This document shows positions 35,709 through 47,114 of a stretch of 64,000 bases of DNA, one piece after another. The translations under genes and the position numbers were made by a program. The notes under the pieces are model-generated. The model was not told the DNA's origin, made no database searches, and worked only from the letters and a program-made list of their open reading frames with translations. Where the stretch lies: positions 81,232,572-81,296,571 of the forward strand of contig CM054116.1 of assembly GCA_028673005.1 (NCBI GenBank), given 5' to 3'. How positions within the stretch are numbered: position 1 is the first letter of the stretch; the number at the start of each line of letters is the position of its first letter. The stretch comes from Tanypteryx hageni. Its lineage: Eukaryota; Arthropoda; Insecta; Odonata; Petaluridae.

Positions 35709-35756
35709 GTAAGCAGAACTCCCAAAATTCACAGCAACGGCCCTATCACAAGCTCA
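35709..35756 (+). other. Candidate 48-nt host micro-exon
   Basis: A pyrimidine-rich tract and TTCTTCTTTGCAG form a good 3' splice site ending at 35708, and 48 nt later CTCA|GTAAGTA is a near-consensus 5' splice site (35757). The length is a multiple of three. In the frame that starts at the third base the exon reads KQNSQNSQQRPYHKL, an Asn/Gln-rich peptide; the first frame is also open (VSRTPKIHSNG...). If real, the window lies inside a large intron-rich gene on the plus strand. I do not recognise the protein. A chance pairing of splice signals is the main alternative. Confidence 0.4.
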
Positions 35757-36084
35757 GTAAGTATAATTTATTTTTAAAACTTCCCATTATCTAGAAATTG
35801 CAAACATTGACGTTGCGCATGTTATTTATAGAAGGTTTATTTAACATATATTAGATTTTAATGAAGGAGATCTCACGAGATATTTTTTTACCTGAAAATT
35901 ATCATTTAATATAGAGAAAACACAAATTAACTCGAAAAATTTCTTGAATCATATCGCTCGAATGATTGAAGTCATTGTGTTTAAAGCCTCCATCAATAAA
36001 AAACATACTGTGTAAAATAAAAGTACACAGAATGCGTTTCAAGCTATTTTGATCCATTGTATATATTAGTTTAACATAAAATCA
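35757..36084. other. AT-rich spacer
   Basis: Would be intronic if the micro-exon is real. Nothing else seen. Confidence 0.4.
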
Positions 36085-36210
36085 AATATGAAATTGTGCA
36101 ATGTAATTTTCCACTGTTTTGGTTATATTTTAACACGACCTATATCATCATCAGGTGATACAGAATATAACCCAAATAGTGGAAAATTACATTTTTTATT
36201 TCATATTATG
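36085..36210. repeat. Foldback repeat with 30-bp near-perfect arms
   Basis: AATGTAATTTTCCACT...GGTTATATT (36100-36129) pairs with its inverse at 36164-36193, 28 of 30 bases matching. The similarity extends outward through AATATGAAAT on both sides. The loop contains CGACCTATATCATCATCAGG, itself an ACCT/AGGT hairpin. This could be a foldback MITE or the inverted terminus of a PLE-like element. Confidence 0.65.
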
Positions 36211-37521
36211 GAATTATTCCTTAAAGTTACGCCATCAACAGTTGAGATAATTAAATCAAATGATATTTTTATAAGACATCGGTGTAATTGCAACAAAATA
36301 TAGAAATATCAATCAAGAACAGATTTACATCCATTATTTACTAAATATATGAACATTACGGACAATGTCATGCGAAATTAACTTACCGATATAGCATTTA
36401 ATAGTGCATGTGCATTAAATTTTAGTCTTTTTTGTGAGTTATTTTGCTTAAATTATATTTCTAAAAAATTCACAAATAGTCTAAACTGTTCCGTCAAGCT
36501 TACGTGTAACGACACGAATCATACATTCATAGTAGCGCTAACTGAGGGCGACTATCACCGCTGCCCAGAAACACCAGGAGCACATTCTCTGCACTTATTT
36601 CTCATTCGACTCCTTCACTTATCCTTTTCGGTTCATCCCCCGTAATCTCCTCTAATAGGGGCTAGAAGAAGATAAACAGAAAGAGAGATAGAGATAAAGA
36701 GAATGAAAAGGAGAGAGGGTCATTGAGAGAAAGATACACGGAGCGACACTCTCCCAAGAGAATTTTGGGGAACGGCAGGATGCGAAGCCGTGCGTACGTT
36801 TGTGTGTGTGTGTGTTTGAGAATAAGTGAATGGATGTGTTTGAGCTTTGGGTACGTTTGGGTTTCGCGTGAGAAGAGAGGACTCCGGAAATTGAAACGGA
36901 GGCAGCAAGAAGGAAGAGGAAGCGGATGAGGATTGGATAGGCGCGGCGCCAAATGAGGTCCCTCGAGCACACACCTGATACCTAAAATCTGCCGAGTGAA
37001 AAGTCTATTCTTTATCAGAGGGTTATTTCGGGACCCTTGGTTTATGCATTTCTGTTTCGGAGAAAAAACATCGGGGCAGATGTTTGTTCTGAAAATATGT
37101 AGTTGACAAAAATACATATTTATATATAATAAGTGCACATATATATATAAGAAATTAGGAATATATTACGCTAATAAAACATATTTTCCGCTTTTCGACT
37201 TTCCCTTGTCCATTTATTTAACGCGCGATTTGGTGAATAAATCAACCATTGCATAATGGAGCACTCTTTTTGATTGTATGGCCTACGTATGTGGAAATAA
37301 TTCCTTTTTATTTGGACCGTAAAGAGAATCGTATAATTTATAGGTGTATAAAAATCGAAATAATACCGCCAACCTTTTTTTAAGAATAGAAACGAAGCTC
37401 TGGTGTAAAAGGTTGAAATATTTACTTACTTATCAGTAATGTTTCAGGCGCGTAGATCGTGAATAAATAAGTAACCCTCGGCACTAATTCGATGTTTGTA
37501 TCGTAATTTTATACTCTCAGA

Positions 37522-37565
37522 TAGATTTCCATTTCATTTTCTCTAGATTTCCATTTCATTTTCTC
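37522..37565. repeat. Tandem duplication of a 22-mer
   Basis: TAGATTTCCATTTCATTTTC plus TC occurs twice back to back with no spacer. Confidence 0.85.
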
Positions 37566-40513
37566 TTAGCATATCTATACTTCTTCAGCGCATCGATGTT
37601 GCCAGTAGGACGATTTCAATTTCAACAAAATTACTGGTATTAATTTTTCCAGCAATAGACGAACTGAAGTAGGCACTTTGAAAATGTTTTCTTCTTACCT
37701 TTGCTTTCTCTATTACTTTGAACGGCATTTCATATTAGATTTCTTTCGAATTAAGATATTTTTGAGACATTTTCACTTCACTCTCGATTTCGATTTTTAC
37801 GCTTCCTTTGAGCTGAAAAGATATCGTTACAGGACAAAAAAACATTTTAACAAGATAAAAAACGATAATTTTTCTCTTTCAAAGGTAAAAAATTCCGCTG
37901 GAACTCTATCAGTTTTTGTGTCATAGTTCTACTCTCCCACAAGGATAACGCTACAGGAGGCTGAATATCAACGAATCCCCTTCCTGAGCCAACCAATTAA
38001 TGCTAATTCGTCCTAATCAGCCATCCCAGTTTAAGGGAAATCCTCGGCGGAAAAAATTAATTATTCCTGCTCCAACGAACGAAGTTCCTTGAGCGTGCCG
38101 CGTTGGGTTAGGGTCGCCTATATCACCAACACGAACTCTGTTCAATTACTGCAACTCTATTGTGTTAAACTAAATACGCTACAGAGGTAGAGAGAGAAAA
38201 AAACATACATAGGATAGAGGGGAGGTGAATAGAGGTAAAGCCTCAGTCCCTCAGTACTACGGAATGGCATCCTTCAAGCGATCAAAGGATTTTGACGCAT
38301 GGATAATTCCGGAACGACGCAGACTCCGACGCCCAGAAATACATATCTCGCTTTGTGCTTAGTTTAGCATCGAAAAGAAGAATAACGTCGGTTCCACTTG
38401 GTTAAGTCCGATAGTCCTATCCGCGCTAGTTAGTCTCTCTCATGTAATATTCACCGGTATTCCCGCATTCTGGAAGATAACGTCGATTTTTCCAACTCAA
38501 TGTTTGAAATTCACCTCCTAAAAAAGGTTGTGAACAATTCATGGGGCCAAAGCGAGTTTTTGACTCGTTTTCGGCCGAGTGGAGAGCGAGTTAACGAACC
38601 GAAATTCGCTGAATTTGTTTCCCCTTGATGACACTGTATAGTTTTCCCGTGTGAATTTATTTTTAGGACTATCTTTTACGCTATTGGTGTAAAATTCTAA
38701 ATGAGCAACTCCGGCGTTTAAAAAATGGTTCCAAAATATTTTCCTTGCCGTTAAATGCCAGTTAGTGTAAAACTGCGAAGAAAATTCTTATAATTAGTTA
38801 TTTGGCGATAATATATCTACGGTTCAAACTCTCAATATATGGAATAAGAAAAGAAGAACGGCAGAAAATCCTCGAAACCATGTCTTTTAATAGCAGCAGT
38901 TAACAATTCTCTACTTTCAATCTCCACCGCTCCTGGCAACCAATCCGTACCTCTTCCTCGACTTTTAAAATCTAAAATAAATTTGTCCTACATCGGACAT
39001 TATGGAAAATTAAAATAGGAGCTTGAGTTTTTAAATCGGTGCATGATAAATAAACTTTTCTCTTTACTTTATATCATTTACATATTCTTATTTCGAATAG
39101 TTCAGCTTTCATAGAACTGTATTTGCTAGTCTGTGAAAAGGTCACCGATCTGAAATATAAGCAATAACGAAAACCTACGGATTCTCATTTCCGAGTTTGT
39201 TTTCACTGTATCATAACATTTGCTTTATACTGAAAAAATACCGAAAGGTTAGATTTCATGCGTTCCCTCGGACAGAAATTTGTATAACATGATTGATAAT
39301 GTTTTCCAAGTTCGAGGTAAAGTTATGATGCCCTTCATGCATAATATTGATCTTCTGAATTACCTTGTTTGATGAAAAGAATCGTTCGTTAGTGCCATTT
39401 TAACGCGATTAATTTTAAATAAGCCTATGAAAAATTTAATTATGTTGATAATTTGAAGCTTTCACCGAGATAAAAATTAAAATTAAAGGTGAATTTGTCT
39501 TTTCATAGCTCAAGAAAATTTTCTCTTCTCATACAAGAAAAACACGCATATATTCTAGGAACATTCAAATTTATAACATTCTACTTATTCCTTTAAGCGG
39601 ATGAATGAAGCAATTTCGATAGAAATGGAAGAGCCTCTAAAAATTTTATAATTATATCTTTGCATACATTTGTAAATAAATTTTCTATGCGCAATCCACG
39701 TCAGCAGTTCCGTTTTCAAACAAAGGCTAATTAACTCGTCCAGAGTTTTCTCTTCCTCTCAAAATACGTGCTCTGCCATAAGATAAAAGCGAAAAAGATA
39801 TAAATCTTCTTTATTCAAAGGCTTTTTTCGATGCCTTCAATGGAACGATCCACTACTGTGGAAAACGCGAACAAAAAAGCGCGTCGCCCGAAAACTACAA
39901 CGCGGTATTAAAAGCTGGTTGGTTTCCACGGAGGCTTGCAGCGATTTTATTTGATTTTCAGAACGCTGTTTTCGAGAGCGTGGGAGGCGGGGAAGAAAGG
40001 AGACGGAGCCAAAAAATCGCGTAATGAGATCCTCATTTCATTACGGGAGCGAGGAACCCAAATAATACACGACTTTGCTAAGAACCTTCTCTCTCTCTCT
40101 CTCTCTGCGTTCAAAAATAAAACACCGCAGGACTCTTCTATCTGCCTCTTACCTGGCAGCGTCGAGGGCTTCTTTCCCGGTATTCATTTTCATAAGCGCA
40201 CCGCACCGATTGTAACACAAAAACGCATAAAATTTTCTAAAAAGTGCTCTCGAGTTAAAGAAGAAAAAAAACTTGGATGAAACGTATTTATTTTTCCCAA
40301 CTCGTATATTACGCTTATAATGCATCTTACACTTAAGTGGGAAATTTGTGATATCGGTAATAAAGCTATTATTCCTTTGAGAATTGGAAGAAAACGTAAT
40401 TTTTATTATTTTATCTATTTATTTATTTTTCATTAGCTCTTAAATGGCACATGTATTGCATTTTACAAAGAGCTTTTAACAGTTTGAAAGTGAATAACGG
40501 TTATCCATGCCAA

Positions 40514-40570
40514 AAGGAGGATTCGAATCCGCGACCTGGTGATTGGGAAACCATGGCCTACTGTAGTTTG
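40514..40570 (-). repeat. tRNA-like (SINE-like) remnant
   Basis: On the minus strand the region contains TAGGCCATGGTTTCCCAATC then GGTCGCGGATTCGAATCC, which looks like the anticodon-arm to T-arm part of a tRNA-derived sequence. No acceptor stem or box A was found, so it is a fragment and not a tRNA gene. Confidence 0.35.
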
Positions 40571-41111
40571 AAATAAAAGTTTTTTCCTTTATTGCCTTAA
40601 GAGAGCGGTTACATGATGATGGGATAATGATGCTGTTAAATACGGCGTTTATTTCATCATCAAAATTGTAAAACAAAAAGTGGGAACTAAGAGTACATGT
40701 CTATTACGTACACCGTTCTTTAATACAAAATGGAATCTCTACTCAAATGTCTAGGTTGCTCGGAATGCATACATCCTCTGGCTGACATTCCTACTCCATA
40801 AAGTTTATGTTCAATTAAACGAATTCTTTTTATCTTCCCTTTAAAGGAGCGAGTCATCCAAATTCGACCGAATATCTGCTCGCAGTCTGCTTCTTTTTCC
40901 ATCATCGCCTTTAGAAAATTTCCGCTTTTTTTATTAAACTTCCCTTCTTCAGCCATCTACTTAATACGCATTAAACCCGAATCATATCTCTCCGTTACAG
41001 TCACAGCAACGGGCATTGGAAAGAAAAGTGGTCCAGGGATAAAAAATCTCACCATGCTAGCGATCAATTAAGGGGGATGAGTGGGGTTGGAGAGATGGTT
41101 TCCAACAGGTA

Positions 41112-41113
<2 letters not shown>

Positions 41114-41170
<57 letters not shown>
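41114..41170. repeat. (AT)n array, 57 bp
   Basis: Pure AT run. Unlike most others here, its flanks were not matched to any transposon. A (GA)n run follows at 41276-41306. Confidence 0.95.
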
Positions 41171-41173
<3 letters not shown>

Positions 41174-41275
41174 GGATGTGGGCGTGAACTGAGAGAATTG
41201 ATCATTGGAGAAACGGATAAAGTTGAGAGTGTGAGAGAGGGTAGACGAACGGCAGAAAATGCACGAAAAGAGGGA

Positions 41276-41306
<31 letters not shown>
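41276..41306. repeat. (GA)n microsatellite
   Basis: About 30 bp of GA repeat within a broader purine-rich neighbourhood. Confidence 0.85.
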
Positions 41307-44300
41307 CCACAGGTTACCTAGAGGAGTTTTGGGAAACTGGCGTCTGCAGAGCGATATCGAATGCTAAATGTGGAGAAGGAAAAAGATGGTAGAGGAGGAG
41401 GCGGCTAGCGCTGAAGGGATATATACGCTGCCAGTCAGAGGAGGGGGAGGATCGAAAGGGTGGAAATTGGAAAGGGGAGAGCCCTAAATCCGTAGGCATT
41501 GACCCGAGCGCCTCTTATCTCTTGCTGACCATGAAGAGGGCCAAGTTCAAGGAATTCGGATGACCATAAGAGGACGGTGCTGTGTCAGAAAAGAAGAGAG
41601 AGAGAGGGAGAGAAAGGGAACCCCTATATACCTGCCCCGTTCTTCATTCCCATATCTTTCCATCAACCTCTATAACGCCCGAGGGATGAAAACGGCCGAA
41701 CTGGAATAATCGAAGCTACGAGCGGAAGATGAAATGTATGGGATTGAATCGCCTCTTGCGTGTATTTTTGTGTGTGTGTGCGCGCGGGTAAGAGCTCGGG
41801 GAATAAGGAAAAGGGTTAAGATAAGAGGAGAAGAGTTGCATCGTCCGCGTGGAGAAAGGAGTTGGGGCAGAGAGAGGGAGGGAATTAGGGGTGGGAAAGG
41901 GGGGAAGAGAGAGGATCCGTACATGACAAGGAAAAGCACTTTTGTCCATAGGGGAGGTTCTATGTTGCTCGTTTCCAGATTGGAAATAAAGGATAGGAAT
42001 TTTTTTATTTCTTATTTTGTCGTTTTCGGGAGGATCGTGAGAACATTATTTTTTCTTTCGACTTTGAAAGTTCGAGAAAAAGCGTTTTTCTTTAAAAAAA
42101 CGGCGAATGAAGTACGAAACGGTGCTGCGACGGTAGCCATTCCTCAATTTAAAAAAATCGAGTTAGCGAATCTCGATCCCGAAATATCGTTCGCAGTATC
42201 GATTATTCTTGCCGCACGCTTTAGATACGTTCATTGAGAAATCATGGAAATATGTTTTTCTAAGATTTCGTTGATTTTTAAGAGTTTTTATATTTTATGG
42301 ATACAACAAAATCAGAAACCACGGAACTCGATTATTTCATTTGAGAAAATAAGAATCTCTATTTTCCGGAATTCGTTTCAGAGTTAGAGGAAAAAATAAG
42401 CTTTTATATTAACTGAGCTTTCTATGCGTTGGCACGCGCTTAAATATTTTGCCCCAAAAACGTTTCTTTTCCACGGCCACGTGTTTATCCTTTTATTACA
42501 GTCACAATGCCTTAAAATGTCTCACCTTTCGCTCATGCGATTACGACGAAAATTAGCATAACAGACAACCAAACGGGCGTATTGACGGGAGGTTAAAATA
42601 TTGGGACAGTTTGTCATATAAAAACCTACCGAAAGCCTTGAATACGTGAGAAAAAATTAATCCGTCTAGTTTGCGAAATTTTTTATGGATTCTAGTAATT
42701 TTATCCCACCTCAGGTGATAGAATAGATACTTATTTTAGGAAAGGAAATACGTTTCGCTACCGTGTCGCGTTTCCGCGTCACTAACCCGGGCGTCAAACT
42801 TGGCGATTCTTGGAAGCGCGTGGCCCAATTATGAGAGCGCCGAGTAAGGGGAACCGAGGATTTACTCGGAAATTCCAACGTCGCCGTCGCTCTTCATTCG
42901 TGAGTCGCAATACACTTCATCAAACGCGCTGCCGTGGTAGCGCTTTTCTCTGAGACATTTCTAGGGCGTTCGGACGGTCGCGGCGGTATTTATCGGTAAC
43001 TGCAACTGCATCGATGGGTAAAATTAGACACCTAGAGGGAATCCATCAAACCATCCTAAATAAAGAAACGATGTTTAGAAATTACCTCGTATCTTTCTTT
43101 ATGACGTCTCGATTTCTCTTACTTATGGATTCGAACTTGTACATTTTTAAAGACTGCTTTTCACCTGATAAAATTTTGTGTATGTAACTTCTTTCAGGGG
43201 GCAAGAAATATGCAAGTGTATAGCAAAAATATCAAACTGAAACTGACAAATAAATATCATCCAAGTATATGGATGTTCGCGTGAAATAATTTTCAATGAT
43301 GTGGCTGGCTACATGTCTCAATAATAAGCGCAAAACGTTTCTTAAAATAAGCACACGGGTCAATATGACATATTTTTCCAAAATAATCTATCATGCAATT
43401 GAAAGTTATTGAACATTTTTATATTTGTATATCACGTGAGTCTTGTGCCTTGCTCACGGTTCCTTTTCCATCTAAATCCAGTGTAATAAAAATAATGAGA
43501 GAACCGCAATTTTTGAACCAGAGAGCTGGAGTTTTTGAGACCAATGGTATACGTTCTCATTTCATACAGTTCTACATACATTTCGTACCATTGATATCCA
43601 AGTTAAATATCAATTTAATTAACAAGTTAATTAAGAATTTTGGATAAAGATTCGCTTATAACGTATTATTAAAAAATTCGTTGCAATTGGCTGTTATTGT
43701 GACATTATTAATTCCTTAAGCCGGTCGGCGCTTTCCGGCGTATTTGGCATGGCAAAAAATTTGTAGTGCGTAATGGAAATTTTTTTAACTTAAAAATTTC
43801 ACGCAGCTGCCTCCTAACGTTTTGAATATGTTAGTAAAATATTTATAAATTAAACTGAGTACATCGGACGACTCGACTCAGTCTTCATGTACACAGAACA
43901 GTATACAAGGGGAGAAAAAGCTTTTGAAGGTCCGTATTATCCTCCCAAGTTTACATAAAAATGCCTTTTATAGTTGTTGAAGGTTAAAAAGAAGAGGTAA
44001 AAGAGCTTCGGTCATCTGAATGATCTGGATCTAAACAGTTTTTTTTTAGACCGAAAGACGGTTGCACAAACTGAATTTGGAATGGAGCGCGTATATTTAC
44101 GTTCTAAGGAAGTAAGGGTCCGACCGTATCGGATATCCCATCACGTTTAGAGTTTAAAGATTTAGATATTATGTGGGTGACACAGATAAAATAATTTGGT
44201 TCAGTCGACTTTTAAATTGCTTTTCCATCGCGCGCACACATGATCACACAAAGTAGCGTAAAAACAAATTTAGGCCATCTTTTTCTGTCGGTATTTATGC

Positions 44301-45571
44301 GTCTCATAATTTAATGTTCTTTGCGTAATTTTCTTTTCGTGAATACACAGTGCGTTCGGCTCGGATGCCTCCGCAGAAATTCCCTCATCTCCGTCGAAAT
44401 TTGATCCCTCGTCTCGCTCCCGTTCCAGCCTTCTTTATTTCTCCTCCACATTCATACCAAAGCGGAGAGAGTTTTTCAGCTTGAGCAGTATACCTTTTAC
44501 CTCGACCCTCTGAAACCCCCTTTTGACCCTATTCTCCATCTCCCTTTTCACATCCTCCCAGGATTTTTCCACTCGCCTCCAAAATCTCTCTTTCTCTCTC
44601 TTCCTTTTTGCACGGGACGTCGAGTCCACCGACTCTAGGCGCCAATCCGCCGGATATGTGTTTCCATGTTGCTCCAAATAAAGATTAAGGCAAGGGGTTA
44701 CGAAGGAGGGAACGGAACGCTTCTCTCTCACACTCTCCCGAAAGATCGAAGTGGATGAGTTGAACCAGAGGAGATGGACTGGATAAGAGTGGAAATGAGA
44801 AAGTAGGGGAAACGCAGAAGCATAGAAATGGAGAGATACGGGAAGTAAAGAGATTTTCTCTCCGTGATACCCAAGTGGTTTGGAAAAGGAGACAATGATA
44901 GAGGTAAGAGGAGAAGGTTAAAGGATTTTTCCGCGTTTTTTTTGTTTATACTGCAAAAATCTCCTTGGGGATCCCTTTTATATTCAACGGATAAATTATT
45001 CTTTAAAAAAAACTACTGCTCTAAAATAAAAGGGTGCTCGTATAGGTTATCAGGGATTCATTTGTAGAGGAATGTCTTTATAAGGATTAGTGTATACGAT
45101 AGGTGACAGAATTCAGCAAGGGAGTTTCGTGTTATTTTTGGGAGAGTGGTTGGATAGAAAGGTCGTGTTCGCTATTGGTGGTAATAATACTGGAGGAACA
45201 TTCGTAGATGAGAATCGGGTCATTTTTTTACAAATCACACATAAATTATGTTTCTTGGAATTTGAGTACATGAATTACTCATAAAACGCCTTAATTTGGC
45301 TCAACATATTTTATTATTGCTAAAATAACGAGAATATTCTGAGGTTTTGAAGAAATTTATTTTCTTCAAGTTAAAACTTGTAATCTATAAATGTGGAATA
45401 AAACTTTATATATTTTTGTCCCTGACGGTATTTATCATTAGCTATATTAGTTATTTTTATAAACTTTTCGGCTGTTGGTAATAAGAAAATTTTGTTGTAA
45501 CAAAACACTCAATATTTCCGGAATTTTCCAGTTGGGAGAGGTTATAAAATACGATAATTTCATTTTTATAG
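41307..45571. other. Mixed DNA, no gene recognised
   Basis: 41380-41910 is purine-rich. A CpG-richer patch lies at about 42760-43010. The 167-codon plus ORF at 41734-42237 starts in low-complexity purine sequence and its second half has no motif. 44400-44730 is pyrimidine-rich. No RNA gene or repeat end recognised. Confidence 0.45.
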
Positions 45572-47033
45572 CTACATCTACATCTACATATTACCCTGCA
45601 AGTCACCTTGACGGTGGATGGCAGGGGGTGCCGCGCACCAAGTTCCTAACTAATTATTATTCACAGTTATCTATTGTGGTCACGTATTGTCCTAGGGAAA
45701 AAGGACTCCTTATACCTCTCCGTCTTACTATCTATTTCGCGAATCTTGTCCTCATTATCCCTCCGTCCGATATACGTTGGTTGTCGAATAATATCCTTCA
45801 TTTCATTTACGAATATCTCCGACCTATATTTATCTAGAAGTTTAAGTCTCGCCTGTAATCTACGATCTTTCAACGATGGCCAACTCAACTCATCAATGAG
45901 TAACGTAACGCTCTGTTTTTTATCGTATTTCTTTTTCACGAATCTAGCTGCTCGCCGCTGTATTTTTTCTAAATCCTTTATGAGTCCCCTCTGATATGGA
46001 TCCCAAACCGCTGCTGCGTATTCCATTTGAGGTCTAACCAACGATAAATAACAGGATTCTCTCACCTTTTCCGTGCTTTTCCTGACTATCCTACGCACAA
46101 AAGCCAACTTCTTATTTGCCGCACCTATCACACGTCTTATGTGGGTGTCCCAAGACAGGTCGCGATTCAAGGTTACCCCGAGGTATTTCACGGATTCCGA
46201 AACAGTAATGCTCTCACCATCTATCGAGTAGGTAAACACGGACGATGGGCTTCTAGATTTCCAAAAGTTTAGAACGTTACTCTTTTTCTGATTGATTTCT
46301 AGCTGCCATTCCTTGCACCAAACAGATAACGCATCCAGATCATCGTGAAGCTGACGATAATCGCTAGGACCACTAATTTCTCTATAGACTACGGTGTCAT
46401 CCGCAAAAAGCCTGATATTACTTTTTACAACTGAGCTGATGTCGTTCATATAAAGCAAGAAAAGCATAGGTCCGATCACACTACCCTGCGGCACTCCAGA
46501 GACTACATCTGCCACACTCGAGGACTTACCATCGATGACTACTTTTTGTTTTCTATTCCAAAGGAAAGCGCGAACCCAGTTAATGACTTTAACATTAACG
46601 CCAAGATTTCCCAATTTTAATAACAACTTACGGTGGGGAACCTTGTCAAAAGCTTTTCTAAAATCAAGGAACACTGCATCGACCTGCTTATTATTTTCGC
46701 CGCATGATAAAACATCATTCACAAACAGACCGAGTTGGGTATCACAGGATCTACCTTTTCTGAAGCCATGTTGACAGCTGACTAAGAGCGATCTACTCTC
46801 AAGATAACGCATTGTGTTGCTAACAATAATGTGCTCCAAAATCTTACATGATAATGATGTTAGAGAAATCGGCCTATAATTTTCGGGGTTTTCTTTGTCA
46901 CCTCCCTTATGAATGGGTGTGACGTGTGCTAGTCTCCAATCATCAGGAAGCTCACAGAGGGTAAGAGATTTCTCGAAAACTATCCGAAGGAAGGGAGCTA
47001 TTTCTTCTGCTAGTTCTTTTAATACACGCTAAA
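45572..47033 (-). mobile_element. CR1/Daphne-like LINE, 5'-truncated
   Basis: Minus-strand element. Its 3' end is a short tail of ATGTAG repeats (45572-45590 on the plus strand reads CTACATCTACATCTACAT), next to a 3' UTR with the block TGCAAGTCACC...GGTGGATGGCAGGGGG, which recurs in two further copies at 57.6 and 58.0 kb. The 5' break is a few bases from a 66-bp (AT)n array. ORF1 and the APE endonuclease are missing. Clade is judged only by RT style and tail; Jockey or L2 relatives are alternatives. Confidence 0.8.
45667..47028 (-). pseudogene. LINE reverse transcriptase, near-intact domain
   Basis: The frame is open for about 453 codons from just after a TAG (47029-47031) down to the stop at 45667; an apparent start at 46839 is internal (TTG). 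RT blocks appear in order: NYRPISLTSL, QHGFRKGRSCDTQL, VFLDFRKAFDKVPH, SGVPQGSVIGPMLFLLYMND, LFADDTVVY (catalytic FADD), and VKYLGVTLNRDLSWDTHI. The C-terminal part ends in the common LINE motif FFPRTI. All three catalytic aspartates look intact. There is no endonuclease, so the copy cannot move by itself. The scarcity of stops suggests it is younger than the other LINE remnants here. Confidence 0.85.
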
Positions 47034-47044
47034 ATAGCAAATCG

Positions 47045-47045
<1 letters not shown>

Positions 47046-47111
<66 letters not shown>
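47046..47111. repeat. (AT)n array, 66 bp
   Basis: Pure AT repeat abutting the 5' break of the LINE. Confidence 0.95.

Positions 47112-47114
<3 letters not shown>

Larger units (their letters stand above)
36211..41113. other. AT-rich DNA, no gene recognised
   Basis: Long stretch without supported genes. It holds a purine/GT patch at about 36660-36930, a 22-bp direct duplication at 37522-37565, a (CT)n run near 40088-40106, and a tRNA-like fragment at 40514-40570. Short ORFs lack motifs. Confidence 0.45.

Noticed and set aside
36108..36160. Possible hammerhead ribozyme in the foldback
   Set aside because: CTGATGA is present on the minus strand but the GAAA box is missing, so only the hairpin and foldback are reported.
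41734..42237. 167-codon plus-strand ORF
   Set aside because: First half is low-complexity Arg/Gly from purine repeats; second half has no recognisable domain.
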